From an uncultured Peptococcaceae bacterium (GTDB lineage Bacteria > Bacillota > Desulfotomaculia > Desulfotomaculales > Desulfocucumaceae), in NCBI GenBank assembly GCA_958417755.1, contig CATZDY010000039.1, forward strand, positions 1 through 21,559: a DNA stretch of 21,559 nt, given 5' to 3'. Below the pieces are notes generated by a model that worked only from the letters and a program-made list of their open reading frames with translations, was not told where the DNA came from and did no database searches. Position numbers and translations under genes: made by a program. Of the stretch, positions 6,494 to 13,318 are shown one piece after another (within the stretch, counting starts at the first letter, position 1; the number at the start of each line of letters is the position of its first letter).

Positions 6494-7537
6494 CTAGGAT
6501 GATTGCATGATATTGGCCAAATTGATGTCATAAGGAGGTTGTACTACACCTACTTCTGTAAAAATAGCAGTAATAAAATCCGCTGGGGTGATATCAAAGG
6601 CAGGATTCCAGACCTGTATGCCCTCAGGAGCAATTGGAATTCCTGCAATGTGGGTAATTTCTTCTTCTTGACGTTCTTCAATGGGAATTTCATTGCCTGA
6701 GGTAAGGCTAAGATCAATTGTGGATAAAGGGGCTGCTACATAAAAGGGCAAACCATGTTTTTTAGCCAAAACAGCCAAACCATAGGTTCCGATTTTATTG
6801 GCTGTATCACCATTGGCAGCAATGCGGTCTGCTCCTAAGATGACCATATCCACCAGGCCCTTTGCCATGGCATACGCAGCCATATTATCAGTAATCAAAG
6901 TGACAGGAATTTGTTCTTGGAGCATTTCCCAGGCTGTTAATCTGGCTCCCTGAAGCAATGGTCTGGTTTCACAAGCATACACGGAAATGTTTTTGCCCTT
7001 TTGATGGGCAGCCCGCACAATCCCCAATGCTGTTCCAAAACTGGCGGTGGCTAAGGCCCCGGCATTGCAATGGGTTAATATTTTGGCCTGATTAGGGATA
7101 AAGGGCAAGGCATGGATACCCATGTTCTGATTCCCCTGGCAGTCTTCTTGATAAATAGAATGGGCTTCTGACAGTAATATTTGACATAAGTCTTCTGGCG
7201 TGGCAGGCAAAGATATTTGTAATTGCTTTAACATTCTTTGCAAGGCCCAGCTTAAGTTAACTGCTGTGGGTCTGGTTTGCCCCAGTTCTTGGGCGATTTG
7301 TTGCACTTCTTTGACAAAGGCTTCTGTTGCCAGGTTTTTCTTTGCCATAGCCCCCAATACCAAACCATAAGCTGCTGCTACCCCAATGGCAGGAGCGCCC
7401 CGCACAGCCAAGGTTTGGATAGCTTTTGCTACGGTTTCATATTCTTTGCATTTGATATATACCGTTTCTCTGGGCAGCTTGGTTTGATCCAAAAGCCAAA
7501 GTATGCCATCTTGCCAACGCATGGTATCCACCACCAT
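6494..7537 (-). CDS. mtnA: S-methyl-5-thioribose-1-phosphate isomerase
   Basis: This enzyme converts the aldose 5-(methylthio)ribose-1-phosphate (and in some organisms 5-deoxyribose-1-phosphate) to the ribulose-1-phosphate ketose. Recognised motifs are RGAPAIGVAAAYGL, the active-site cysteine in ILTHCNAGALAT (Cys157 from this start) and the aspartate in GADRIAANGDTANKIGT (Asp237). The frame extends to an ATG at 7564, but AAAGGAG (7544-7550) lies 6 bases before ATG 7537, so I use that start; it gives 347 residues, the usual family length. mtnP lies just upstream (stop at 7571). The substrate would be the product of that phosphorylase. Confidence 0.93.
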   Translation of the reverse strand: MVVDTMRWQDGILWLLDQTKLPRETVYIKCKEYETVAKAIQTLAVRGAPAIGVAAAYGLVLGAMAKKNLATEAFVKEVQQIAQELGQTRPTAVNLSWALQRMLKQLQISLPATPEDLCQILLSEAHSIYQEDCQGNQNMGIHALPFIPNQAKILTHCNAGALATASFGTALGIVRAAHQKGKNISVYACETRPLLQGARLTAWEMLQEQIPVTLITDNMAAYAMAKGLVDMVILGADRIAANGDTANKIGTYGLAVLAKKHGLPFYVAAPLSTIDLSLTSGNEIPIEERQEEEITHIAGIPIAPEGIQVWNPAFDITPADFITAIFTEVGVVQPPYDINLANIMQSS

Positions 7538-7570
7538 TGTCAACTCCTTTGCAAATAAAATCATTTTAAT

Positions 7571-8347
7571 TTAGCTCTGTTCATGCAAAGCTTTTTGGCA
7601 GAGGCATTTTCTGTTTATGTCTAACATAGAGATGGTTTGCATGATTAGTTTTCGTAAATTTTCTGCATTTTCAGCCATAATATCCAATACTTCCTGGTGG
7701 GATAAATCATGGGGGGATATGCCTGCAGCAAAATTGGTTACCATGGCTATGGTGGCATAACATATTTCTGCTTCCCGGGCTAACACCACTTCTGGTACAC
7801 TGGTCATGCCGACCAAATCCCCTCCTAATTGTTTGAACATTTTTATTTCTGCTGGCGTTTCAAATCTTGGCCCTTCAGTACACACATAAACCCCTTTGTC
7901 ATGACAAGTTAAAGCCAATGTATCAGCTGCTTGTTTTATCAAATGGCGTAATCCTGGGCAATAAGGATTGGTCATATCCAGGTGAACAACCCCTTCTTCA
8001 ACAAATGTGGAAGGCCTATATTTCGTAAAATCTAAAAACTGATCAACCAAAACAAAATCTTTGGGTTGCATGGTATGGTTCATAGACCCCACTGCTGCAG
8101 TAGCTAGGATATTTTTAACCCCTATTTTTTTTAAAGCCGCTATGTTACTTCTATAGTTGATCAAATGAGGAGGAACAGAATGGTCTTCACCATGTCTAGC
8201 CATGAAAGCAATTTCTTTTCCTTGATAAGTTCCGATTTTTATTTTTGTTTTACCAAATCTTGTTTCTATCTTTTCTTCCCTTATATCTTCTAAGATGTTG
8301 GGGTCATAAACGCCTGTTCCTCCTATAATAGCCACAGATATACTCAT
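7571..8347 (-). CDS. mtnP: Methylthio-nucleoside phosphorylase (MTAP/MTIP family), likely 6-oxopurine type
   Basis: This trimeric-type purine nucleoside phosphorylase cleaves methylthioadenosine or a related 5'-modified nucleoside with phosphate. Motifs are the phosphate-binding GGTGVYD (9-15), RHG...H..PPHLINYRSNI (51-69), ATAAVGSM, TEGPRFETPAEI (158-168) and GMTSVPEV (180-187). The base-recognition segment reads TNFAAGIS (204-211). In human MTAP the matching positions are two aspartates (Asp220, Asp222) that bind adenine; here they are Asn205 and Ala207, as I recall for methylthioinosine phosphorylases and hypoxanthine/guanine-type enzymes. A 5'-methylthioinosine or inosine substrate is therefore plausible. 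It is the first gene of the operon, with AAAGGAG 10 bases before ATG 8347. Confidence 0.88.
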   Translation of the reverse strand: MSISVAIIGGTGVYDPNILEDIREEKIETRFGKTKIKIGTYQGKEIAFMARHGEDHSVPPHLINYRSNIAALKKIGVKNILATAAVGSMNHTMQPKDFVLVDQFLDFTKYRPSTFVEEGVVHLDMTNPYCPGLRHLIKQAADTLALTCHDKGVYVCTEGPRFETPAEIKMFKQLGGDLVGMTSVPEVVLAREAEICYATIAMVTNFAAGISPHDLSHQEVLDIMAENAENLRKLIMQTISMLDINRKCLCQKALHEQS

Positions 8348-8501
8348 GATAATTTTCTCCTTTTATAACGAATAAAATGGGTTCATTGATAGCCATTGCT
8401 TCCCTTTACCCAAGTATTCTCTTTCTTTTAAGCCCTTTCCTTTTTCAGTGTTCATTGGTTCTTTTATTTTATTCTAAAAAAGGATAACAACACAGGCCTT
8501 T
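8348..8501. other. Intergenic region, mtnP upstream side
   Basis: These 154 bases between trkH (upstream) and mtnP contain the mtnP ribosome site. I see no convincing sigma-A promoter, no recognisable SAM or SAH riboswitch fold and only a very weak terminator-like pairing (AAGG/CCTT) after trkH. Confidence 0.4.
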
Positions 8502-9878
8502 CTACCCAATTAAAATCTTATCTTCCGGATATTTTATTTTTTCTTGTTTTTTACTTTGTTGTACAAAGGCAAACACAGCGGTGATGCTACCTATTCTACC
8601 AATAAACATGGTTAGAATGATGATGATTTTCCCCCACGGGGTTAATTCTGTTGTTAGGCCCAAGCTAAGTCCTACAGTGGCAAAGGCCGACACTGTCTCA
8701 AATAGTACCAACAAAAAGTTTTCTTCCTGTTCCACAATCATCAGAGCAAGGGAAGAAATCATAACCAAGCCCATGGACAACAATAGTACAGCCAAGGCTT
8801 TCATCACTTGGGCATGGGTAAGGGTACGTTCAAATACTCGAATATGTTGTTTGCCTCTAAGCAAAGACCATACGGATAACAATAGCAAGGCAAAGGTATT
8901 GGTTTTAATCCCACCTCCTGTAGATCCAGAAGAAGCGCCGATGAACATGAAAAAAATGAGGAGAAGATGGGTATACCCGAATAAATGATTCAGATCAATG
9001 GTATTCATACCAGCTGTTCTACAGGTAACGGATTGAAAATAAGAAGCTAAGATTTTTGTTGTTACCGGGAGACCACGTAAAGCATGATTCCACTCAAACA
9101 GAAGAATAAAAAGGGTGCCAGAAAGAAGCAAAATAAAACTGGTGAAAAGAACAATTTTGGTGTGTGTAAGCAAGCGTTTTCGTTCTCTGTATTGGCTGAT
9201 ATCCATCAGTACACTAAAGCCAATCCCCCCTGCAATAATAAGGAAGGTGATAGACAGTACCACAAATGGATCCCCCACATAATCTGTAAGAGAACGGAAA
9301 GCACCAAACAGATCCATCCCTGCGTTGTTAAAAGCGCTGATGGCATGAAAAATGCCAAACCAAAGGGCTTGTCCGAAATTCATCTCCATACTCCAACGCA
9401 ATGTTAACACCAAAGCAAATATTCCTTCTAAAGAAAGAGTTATCAACACAACATATTTGCTTAACTTTACAATGCCTTGTAAGCTACTATGGTTAAAGGA
9501 TTGTTGCAATACCAATCTATTTTTTAACCCAATTTTTTTACCCATGAGCATGAAAAAAAAAGTAGCAATGGTCATAAAACCAAGCCCACCAATTTGAATC
9601 AAAAACGCAATAATGATTTGTCCCATAAAAGACCAGTGGGTGCCTGTATCCACCACCACCAATCCTGTTACACATACTGCAGAAGTTGCCGTAAAAAGAG
9701 CAGTTAAAAAGTCTGTGGATTGATTGGAAGCTGTACTACAGGGCAAAAGAAGCAGTAAAGTTCCTATGATGATAATGGAAAAGAAACCCAGGAATAATAG
9801 TCTGGGTGGAGAAAGGGGAGCTTTTTTAAAGAATTTAAGAAAAAAATATTTGTTTGTCTTTATCATTATAATCCCCAT
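8502..9878 (-). CDS. ktrB: TrkH/KtrB-type potassium uptake channel subunit
   Basis: This integral membrane K+ (possibly Na+-coupled) transporter is built from four membrane-pore-membrane repeats. All four pore loops can be read: TSAVCVTGLVVV, HAISAFNNAGMDLF, SVTCRTAGMNTIDL and TVSAFATVGLSLGLT, each with the conserved glycine of the selectivity filter. The length of 458 residues fits KtrB/KtrD. The regulatory TrkA/KtrA subunit is not adjacent, so it must be encoded elsewhere if used. The start could be ATG 9878 or the in-frame ATG 9866, which has GGGGA 6 bases upstream. A 12-bp inverted repeat (9879-9928) ends directly at the first of these ATGs. The gene is flanked by non-coding gaps on both sides, so it is probably monocistronic. 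Confidence 0.92.
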   Translation of the reverse strand: MGIIMIKTNKYFFLKFFKKAPLSPPRLLFLGFFSIIIIGTLLLLLPCSTASNQSTDFLTALFTATSAVCVTGLVVVDTGTHWSFMGQIIIAFLIQIGGLGFMTIATFFFMLMGKKIGLKNRLVLQQSFNHSSLQGIVKLSKYVVLITLSLEGIFALVLTLRWSMEMNFGQALWFGIFHAISAFNNAGMDLFGAFRSLTDYVGDPFVVLSITFLIIAGGIGFSVLMDISQYRERKRLLTHTKIVLFTSFILLLSGTLFILLFEWNHALRGLPVTTKILASYFQSVTCRTAGMNTIDLNHLFGYTHLLLIFFMFIGASSGSTGGGIKTNTFALLLLSVWSLLRGKQHIRVFERTLTHAQVMKALAVLLLSMGLVMISSLALMIVEQEENFLLVLFETVSAFATVGLSLGLTTELTPWGKIIIILTMFIGRIGSITAVFAFVQQSKKQEKIKYPEDKILIG

Positions 9879-9928
9879 AAGGATAAACCCTTATTTTATG
9901 TTTTAGCAGTTGATATGGGTTTATCCTT
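9879..9928. promoter_or_regulatory. 12-bp inverted repeat abutting the trkH/ktrB start codon
   Basis: AAGGATAAACCC (9879-9890) and GGGTTTATCCTT (9917-9928) pair perfectly around a 26-base spacer. On the minus strand the hairpin lies in the leader of trkH/ktrB and its last base precedes ATG 9878, so it would sequester the ribosome site of that start. On the plus strand it is followed by a T run and could block antisense transcription. It does not resemble the c-di-AMP (ydaO) riboswitch. Confidence 0.45.
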
Positions 9929-10240
9929 TTTGTATTCCAATTTAAAAAATACGGTTCTTAATAAGTGAGCGAATGATTCTCAACTATATTGTCATCAATT
10001 TAACATCTTAGGTAAAATATTTTATATTTTAACCGATTTCTTGAAATTTTGCCATGCTTCTATTGGATATAGTTATTAGAGTAAAAAACATAATAAAAAA
10101 CTTAAAAAATTGATATATGCATTGCTGCTGAATAAAAGAAATCTTGGACATTATTATGAGGGTTTTCCCTTAATAAATAATTTTTATCCTTTACATTGAA
10201 GCTTAGCATATATTTTTCAATGACTAAATTAAAGATGTAA
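9929..10240. other. Gene-free AT-rich stretch upstream of trkH/ktrB
   Basis: No open frame of note is seen on either strand. The stretch is extremely AT-rich and probably holds the trkH promoter on the minus strand, but no hexamer pair with correct spacing stands out. I see no RNA gene or repeat. Confidence 0.5.
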
Positions 10241-10289
10241 AATGTAAACCTCATTCATAGGCAAGGCCTGAATGAGGCTTACATTTTTT
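10241..10289 (-). terminator. Terminator downstream of htpG
   Basis: Two 17-base arms (10241-10257 and 10269-10285) pair with a single mismatch: AATGTAAACCTCATTCA with TGAATGAGGCTTACATT. The loop is 11 bases. The hairpin lies about 20 bases after the htpG stop. T runs follow on both strands (TTTTAC on the minus side, TTTT on the plus side), so it may work in both directions. Confidence 0.8.
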
Positions 10290-10304
10290 GATATCAAATT
10301 TTTT

Positions 10305-12194
10305 CTATTTATCTTTGCTTTGGGAAGTTACGGCCCTGGTTAGAATATTATACATCCTTTCTACCATTGTTTTGGGATCCGCAGACATGCCAGAGGCAAT
10401 AAGGGCATTGTCATATAATTGGTCAGCCACTAACTTGGCAAAATTCTCATCTTTTGTGCGAAGCTCTGATAAGCCTTTGATTAAATCATGAGAAGGATTG
10501 ATTTCAAGAGCTTTTTTCACCATAGGCATGGGAGTATCATGAATCTGTTGCAAAACCCGTTGCATGGAACCAGTGATATGTCCATCTAAATTGATAAGCA
10601 CAGCTGGGCTATCCACCAATCGGTGGGATTCTTTTACCTCTGCTACTTTTCCCTCCAGGGCTTGGGATAGCCAGGCAGTAAGTTCTTGTATGGTACTGGC
10701 ATCCAATTTTTCAGGGGTATTGGGTTTTTCCTGCGTTGTATCAGGTAAATCCAGCACAGATTGATCGGCTGAAATCAATTTTTTCTCTTCAAATTCAGCC
10801 AAATTATTTAAGACAAAATCATCAATAGGTTCATGGGTGTAAATAACCTCAATATCACGGCTTTTAAAAGCTTCTAAATAAGGGCCAGCTTCAATGACCT
10901 CACGACTGGCTCCATTGATGAAATAAATGTTTTTTTGTTCATTCTGCATGCGGGAGACATAATCTGTCAGAGAAATATATTCTCCTGGATTAGAACGTGA
11001 AGATTCGAAACGCAGCAAAGGAGCCAATTCTTTTCTATATTGAAAATCGCTGGCAATCCCTACCTTTAAAAATTCCCCAAAATTTTTCCAGAATTGAATA
11101 TAAGCTTCAGGATCTTGTTTGGCTTGTTCTGCTAAAAACTTTAAGAAACGACTGGTAATGACTTTTCGTAATTTAGCCATCAGTGCGCTATCTTGCATGG
11201 TTTCCCTAGAAATATTCAATGGAATTTCCTCACTATCAACAACACCCTTTAGAAACCGCAACCAATCGGGCAATAAATTTTCGGCATGTTGCTGAATAAG
11301 TACTTTACGGCAATATAAATTTACTCCTGGTTCTAGCTTGCCGAAGCCAATGCTTTCAAGATTTTCTCCAGGAACATATAGCAAAGCATTGATTGATAAG
11401 GGCGCGTCTACAGAAAAATGTAACCGATATAAAGGTTGATCGTAGGCATTGGCAATGTATTGATAGAACTCTGCATATTCTTCTTCTTTGATTTCATTTT
11501 TATTTAAGGCCCAAATGGCTTGGATGGTATTGATTTTTTCTCCATTTACATTCACTGTAAAGGGAACAAAGCCAGAATATCTTTTTACAATGCGTCGAAT
11601 GTTATCCACAGAAGCAAATGCAAGTTCATCGTCTTTTAACGTTAAGACAATGCTGGTTCCCCGCTTTATATCTTTTTCAGGAACAATGGTATAATTCCCC
11701 GTACCATCAGAAGTCCAACGATATCCTAGGGCATCAGGCTCATAGGAATGGGTAATGACTTCCACTTGTTTGGCCACCATAAAAGCTGCATAAAATCCTA
11801 CTCCAAATTGTCCAATTAAACTTAAATCATTGCTTGTATGCCCTTCTTGCAAACGTTTTAAGAAAGCTTTGGAGCCAGAATGGGCAATGGTTCCAAGATT
11901 TTCGATGAGTTCTTCTTTTGTCATGCCGATACCATTATCCTGAACAATAATGGTTTTATCCTCTTCCTTGACCTCAATATTGATTTCTAGGGGTAATTCT
12001 GGTTGATAGATTTCTTTTTGGGTTAAAGTCATGTATCGCAGTTTTTCCAGGGCATCAGCACCATTGGAAATCAGTTCTCGTAAAAAGATTTCTTTATCTG
12101 TGTAAAGAGAATGAATGACAATGTCCAACAATTGTTTGACTTCAGCCTGAAATTCCATAGTGGTTGGTGTGTTCATTTGTTCTTCTGTTGTCAT
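10305..12194 (-). CDS. htpG: Molecular chaperone HtpG (Hsp90)
   Basis: This is the bacterial Hsp90, a cytoplasmic ATP-dependent dimeric chaperone. The N-terminal GHKL ATPase domain shows ELISNGADALEKLR, DNGIGMTKEEL and GQFGVGFYAAFMVA. The middle-domain arginine region (LNISRETMQDS) and the C-terminal dimerisation region (PMPMVKKALEINPSHDLI) are also present. The length of 629 residues is full. AGAGGAGGT is placed well before ATG 12194. Upstream, a TATAAT on the minus strand (12243-12248) is overlapped by a 7-3-7 palindrome (12231-12247). There is no CIRCE element (TTAGCACTC-N9-GAGTGCTAA), so HrcA control is not indicated. Confidence 0.97.
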   Translation of the reverse strand: MTTEEQMNTPTTMEFQAEVKQLLDIVIHSLYTDKEIFLRELISNGADALEKLRYMTLTQKEIYQPELPLEINIEVKEEDKTIIVQDNGIGMTKEELIENLGTIAHSGSKAFLKRLQEGHTSNDLSLIGQFGVGFYAAFMVAKQVEVITHSYEPDALGYRWTSDGTGNYTIVPEKDIKRGTSIVLTLKDDELAFASVDNIRRIVKRYSGFVPFTVNVNGEKINTIQAIWALNKNEIKEEEYAEFYQYIANAYDQPLYRLHFSVDAPLSINALLYVPGENLESIGFGKLEPGVNLYCRKVLIQQHAENLLPDWLRFLKGVVDSEEIPLNISRETMQDSALMAKLRKVITSRFLKFLAEQAKQDPEAYIQFWKNFGEFLKVGIASDFQYRKELAPLLRFESSRSNPGEYISLTDYVSRMQNEQKNIYFINGASREVIEAGPYLEAFKSRDIEVIYTHEPIDDFVLNNLAEFEEKKLISADQSVLDLPDTTQEKPNTPEKLDASTIQELTAWLSQALEGKVAEVKESHRLVDSPAVLINLDGHITGSMQRVLQQIHDTPMPMVKKALEINPSHDLIKGLSELRTKDENFAKLVADQLYDNALIASGMSADPKTMVERMYNILTRAVTSQSKDK

Positions 12195-12230
12195 GTTTAG
12201 ACCTCCTCTTAGGTTTCATAACAAAAAGAC

Positions 12231-12248
12231 ATAATGTACAACATTATA
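12231..12248 (-). promoter_or_regulatory. htpG -10 box with overlapping palindrome (candidate operator)
   Basis: On the minus strand TATAAT (12243-12248) lies about 50 bases before the htpG start. The palindrome ATAATGT-TGT-ACATTAT (12231-12247) covers this -10 box and the expected transcription start. The -35 region is poor (ATAAAT at 17-bp spacing), which would suit regulated use. A second TATAAT (12277-12282) lies further upstream, also with a poor -35. Confidence 0.4.
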
Positions 12249-12292
12249 TCTTGGTAAAAACAAGCATTTATTTTTTATTATACCCTTGACTT

Positions 12293-12321
12293 AGGAAGGA
12301 GAAAAGAATTTTCTCCTTCCT
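12293..12321. repeat. 13-bp perfect hairpin between htpG and the 100-residue gene
   Basis: AGGAAGGAGAAAA (12293-12305) pairs perfectly with TTTTCTCCTTCCT (12309-12321) around a three-base loop. It begins 11 bases after the stop of the upstream minus-strand gene, the place for a terminator, but no T tract follows on either strand. It may be an RNA-stabilising or weak terminator stem. Confidence 0.55.
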
Positions 12322-12332
12322 TGTGATATTTA

Positions 12333-12635
12333 TCAACCGCTTTTCAAGATGTTTGCTTCAATCCATAGGCGTACACTGGGAGTAATATTGTATAAATTAT
12401 CCTTAGCACCCACTAGCCCTTGTTCTACCAAGGAGCTCTCTAACAGTTCTTGAGGGGGCTGTTGTTGTAATAAAGCACTTTCGCTATGGTACTTTTTCAT
12501 TTTATACAAAGCCAGACGGGGTATTCCTTGATAAACATCTATCACAAAGCCATTTCCCTCCTGGCGGTTGATAAATTCATCCTTTAAATGAAAATCCCAT
12601 ATGATTGAATCCTTGAGCTGCTGAAGAGAATCCAT
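12333..12635 (-). CDS. Hypothetical protein, 100 residues
   Basis: I do not recognise this protein. It appears soluble, with a charged N-terminal half containing aromatic residues (IIWDFHLKDEFINRQ) and a C-terminal half that looks helical (PPQELLESSLVEQGLVG). There is no signal peptide, membrane helix or cysteine motif. An AAGGATG ribosome-like site lies about 6 bases before ATG 12635. It follows the UPF0316 gene on the same strand after 91 bases and is likely co-transcribed with it. Its correct ribosome site, operon position and lack of a competing frame support it as a real gene. Confidence 0.6.
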   Translation of the reverse strand: MDSLQQLKDSIIWDFHLKDEFINRQEGNGFVIDVYQGIPRLALYKMKKYHSESALLQQQPPQELLESSLVEQGLVGAKDNLYNITPSVRLWIEANILKSG

Positions 12636-12726
12636 ACGATCATCCTTGTCACAGAATTTTTGAGAAATAAAAACTTCTATTCAGTTATTGTGCAGGTATG
12701 CTATAAGTAAAGTTTTTGTTTTTGAT

Positions 12727-13257
12727 TTAACATCTCTTTTTCCCTCGGAAAATGCCGCCCCGAAGGCTTTTGGTATCTGAAATATGATAAAAAATATCTG
12801 GTTGTATATCTTCTAATATATCCAAGGTCCTATGTAGATCTTTTCTTTTTATGTTCACCAATAATATGGTTCTATCTCCATACCTACCATGTCCCAACAC
12901 TGAAGTAACGCCAAAACCTTCTGCCCTCAAAGTTGTAATCATTTTATCTACAAAGTTTTTTTGGGGAAATACTTGCAATAAAACATAGCCCATGGCCAAT
13001 TTATTATCAAAAAGACTGCCCACATAATTCCCTGTGGCGTATCCTCCAGCATAGGCAATGACCTTCCAAGGATCTGTTAGTCCACCTACCAATACTTGAT
13101 TGAGAGCAAGTACAAAGATGGAAACTTCCACAAATCCAATGGCAGCAGCCAAAAGACGACGTTCTCTGGTAAGCATTAAAATTCTAATCACATCCAAAGA
13201 CATATCCATAACCCGGGCAAAGTATATAAAAAGATATGTCCAAATCGGAGCTTCCAT
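12727..13257 (-). CDS. UPF0316 / DUF2179-containing membrane protein (YebE-like)
   Basis: This protein has three predicted membrane helices in the first 75 residues (TYLFIYFARVMDMSLDV; LAAAIGFVEVSIFVLALNQV; WKVIAYAGGYATGNYVGSL) followed by a cytoplasmic alpha/beta DUF2179 domain (VLLQVFPQKNFVDKMI ... GRYGDRTILLVNIKR ... HISDTKSLRGG). The 176-residue length matches UPF0316 proteins such as Bacillus YebE. The function is unknown; DUF2179 is also the soluble domain of YitT-type membrane proteins. GGAGGATCCT precedes ATG 13257. It lies 61 bases downstream of the glycosyltransferase-diiron fusion and may be in the same transcript. Confidence 0.87.
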   Translation of the reverse strand: MEAPIWTYLFIYFARVMDMSLDVIRILMLTRERRLLAAAIGFVEVSIFVLALNQVLVGGLTDPWKVIAYAGGYATGNYVGSLFDNKLAMGYVLLQVFPQKNFVDKMITTLRAEGFGVTSVLGHGRYGDRTILLVNIKRKDLHRTLDILEDIQPDIFYHISDTKSLRGGIFRGKKRC

Positions 13258-13318
13258 AGGATCCTCCTAAAAAGATAAAAATGCTTTTAGTCTTTATTGT
13301 TTGATACTGGTTGCTATT

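Noticed and set aside
8348..8501. SAM or SAH riboswitch before the mtnP operon
   Set aside because: The region is short and AT-rich, without the GC-rich helices or conserved cores of these riboswitches.
8581..9906. Several plus-strand frames opposite trkH/ktrB
   Set aside because: They are shadows of the membrane protein: low-complexity translations, no ribosome sites and no family motifs.
9879..10304. c-di-AMP (ydaO) riboswitch before trkH/ktrB
   Set aside because: Only a simple AT-rich hairpin is seen; the conserved GC-rich core of this class is absent.
12195..12332. CIRCE element for htpG
   Set aside because: No TTAGCACTC-N9-GAGTGCTAA sequence; the palindrome present is different.
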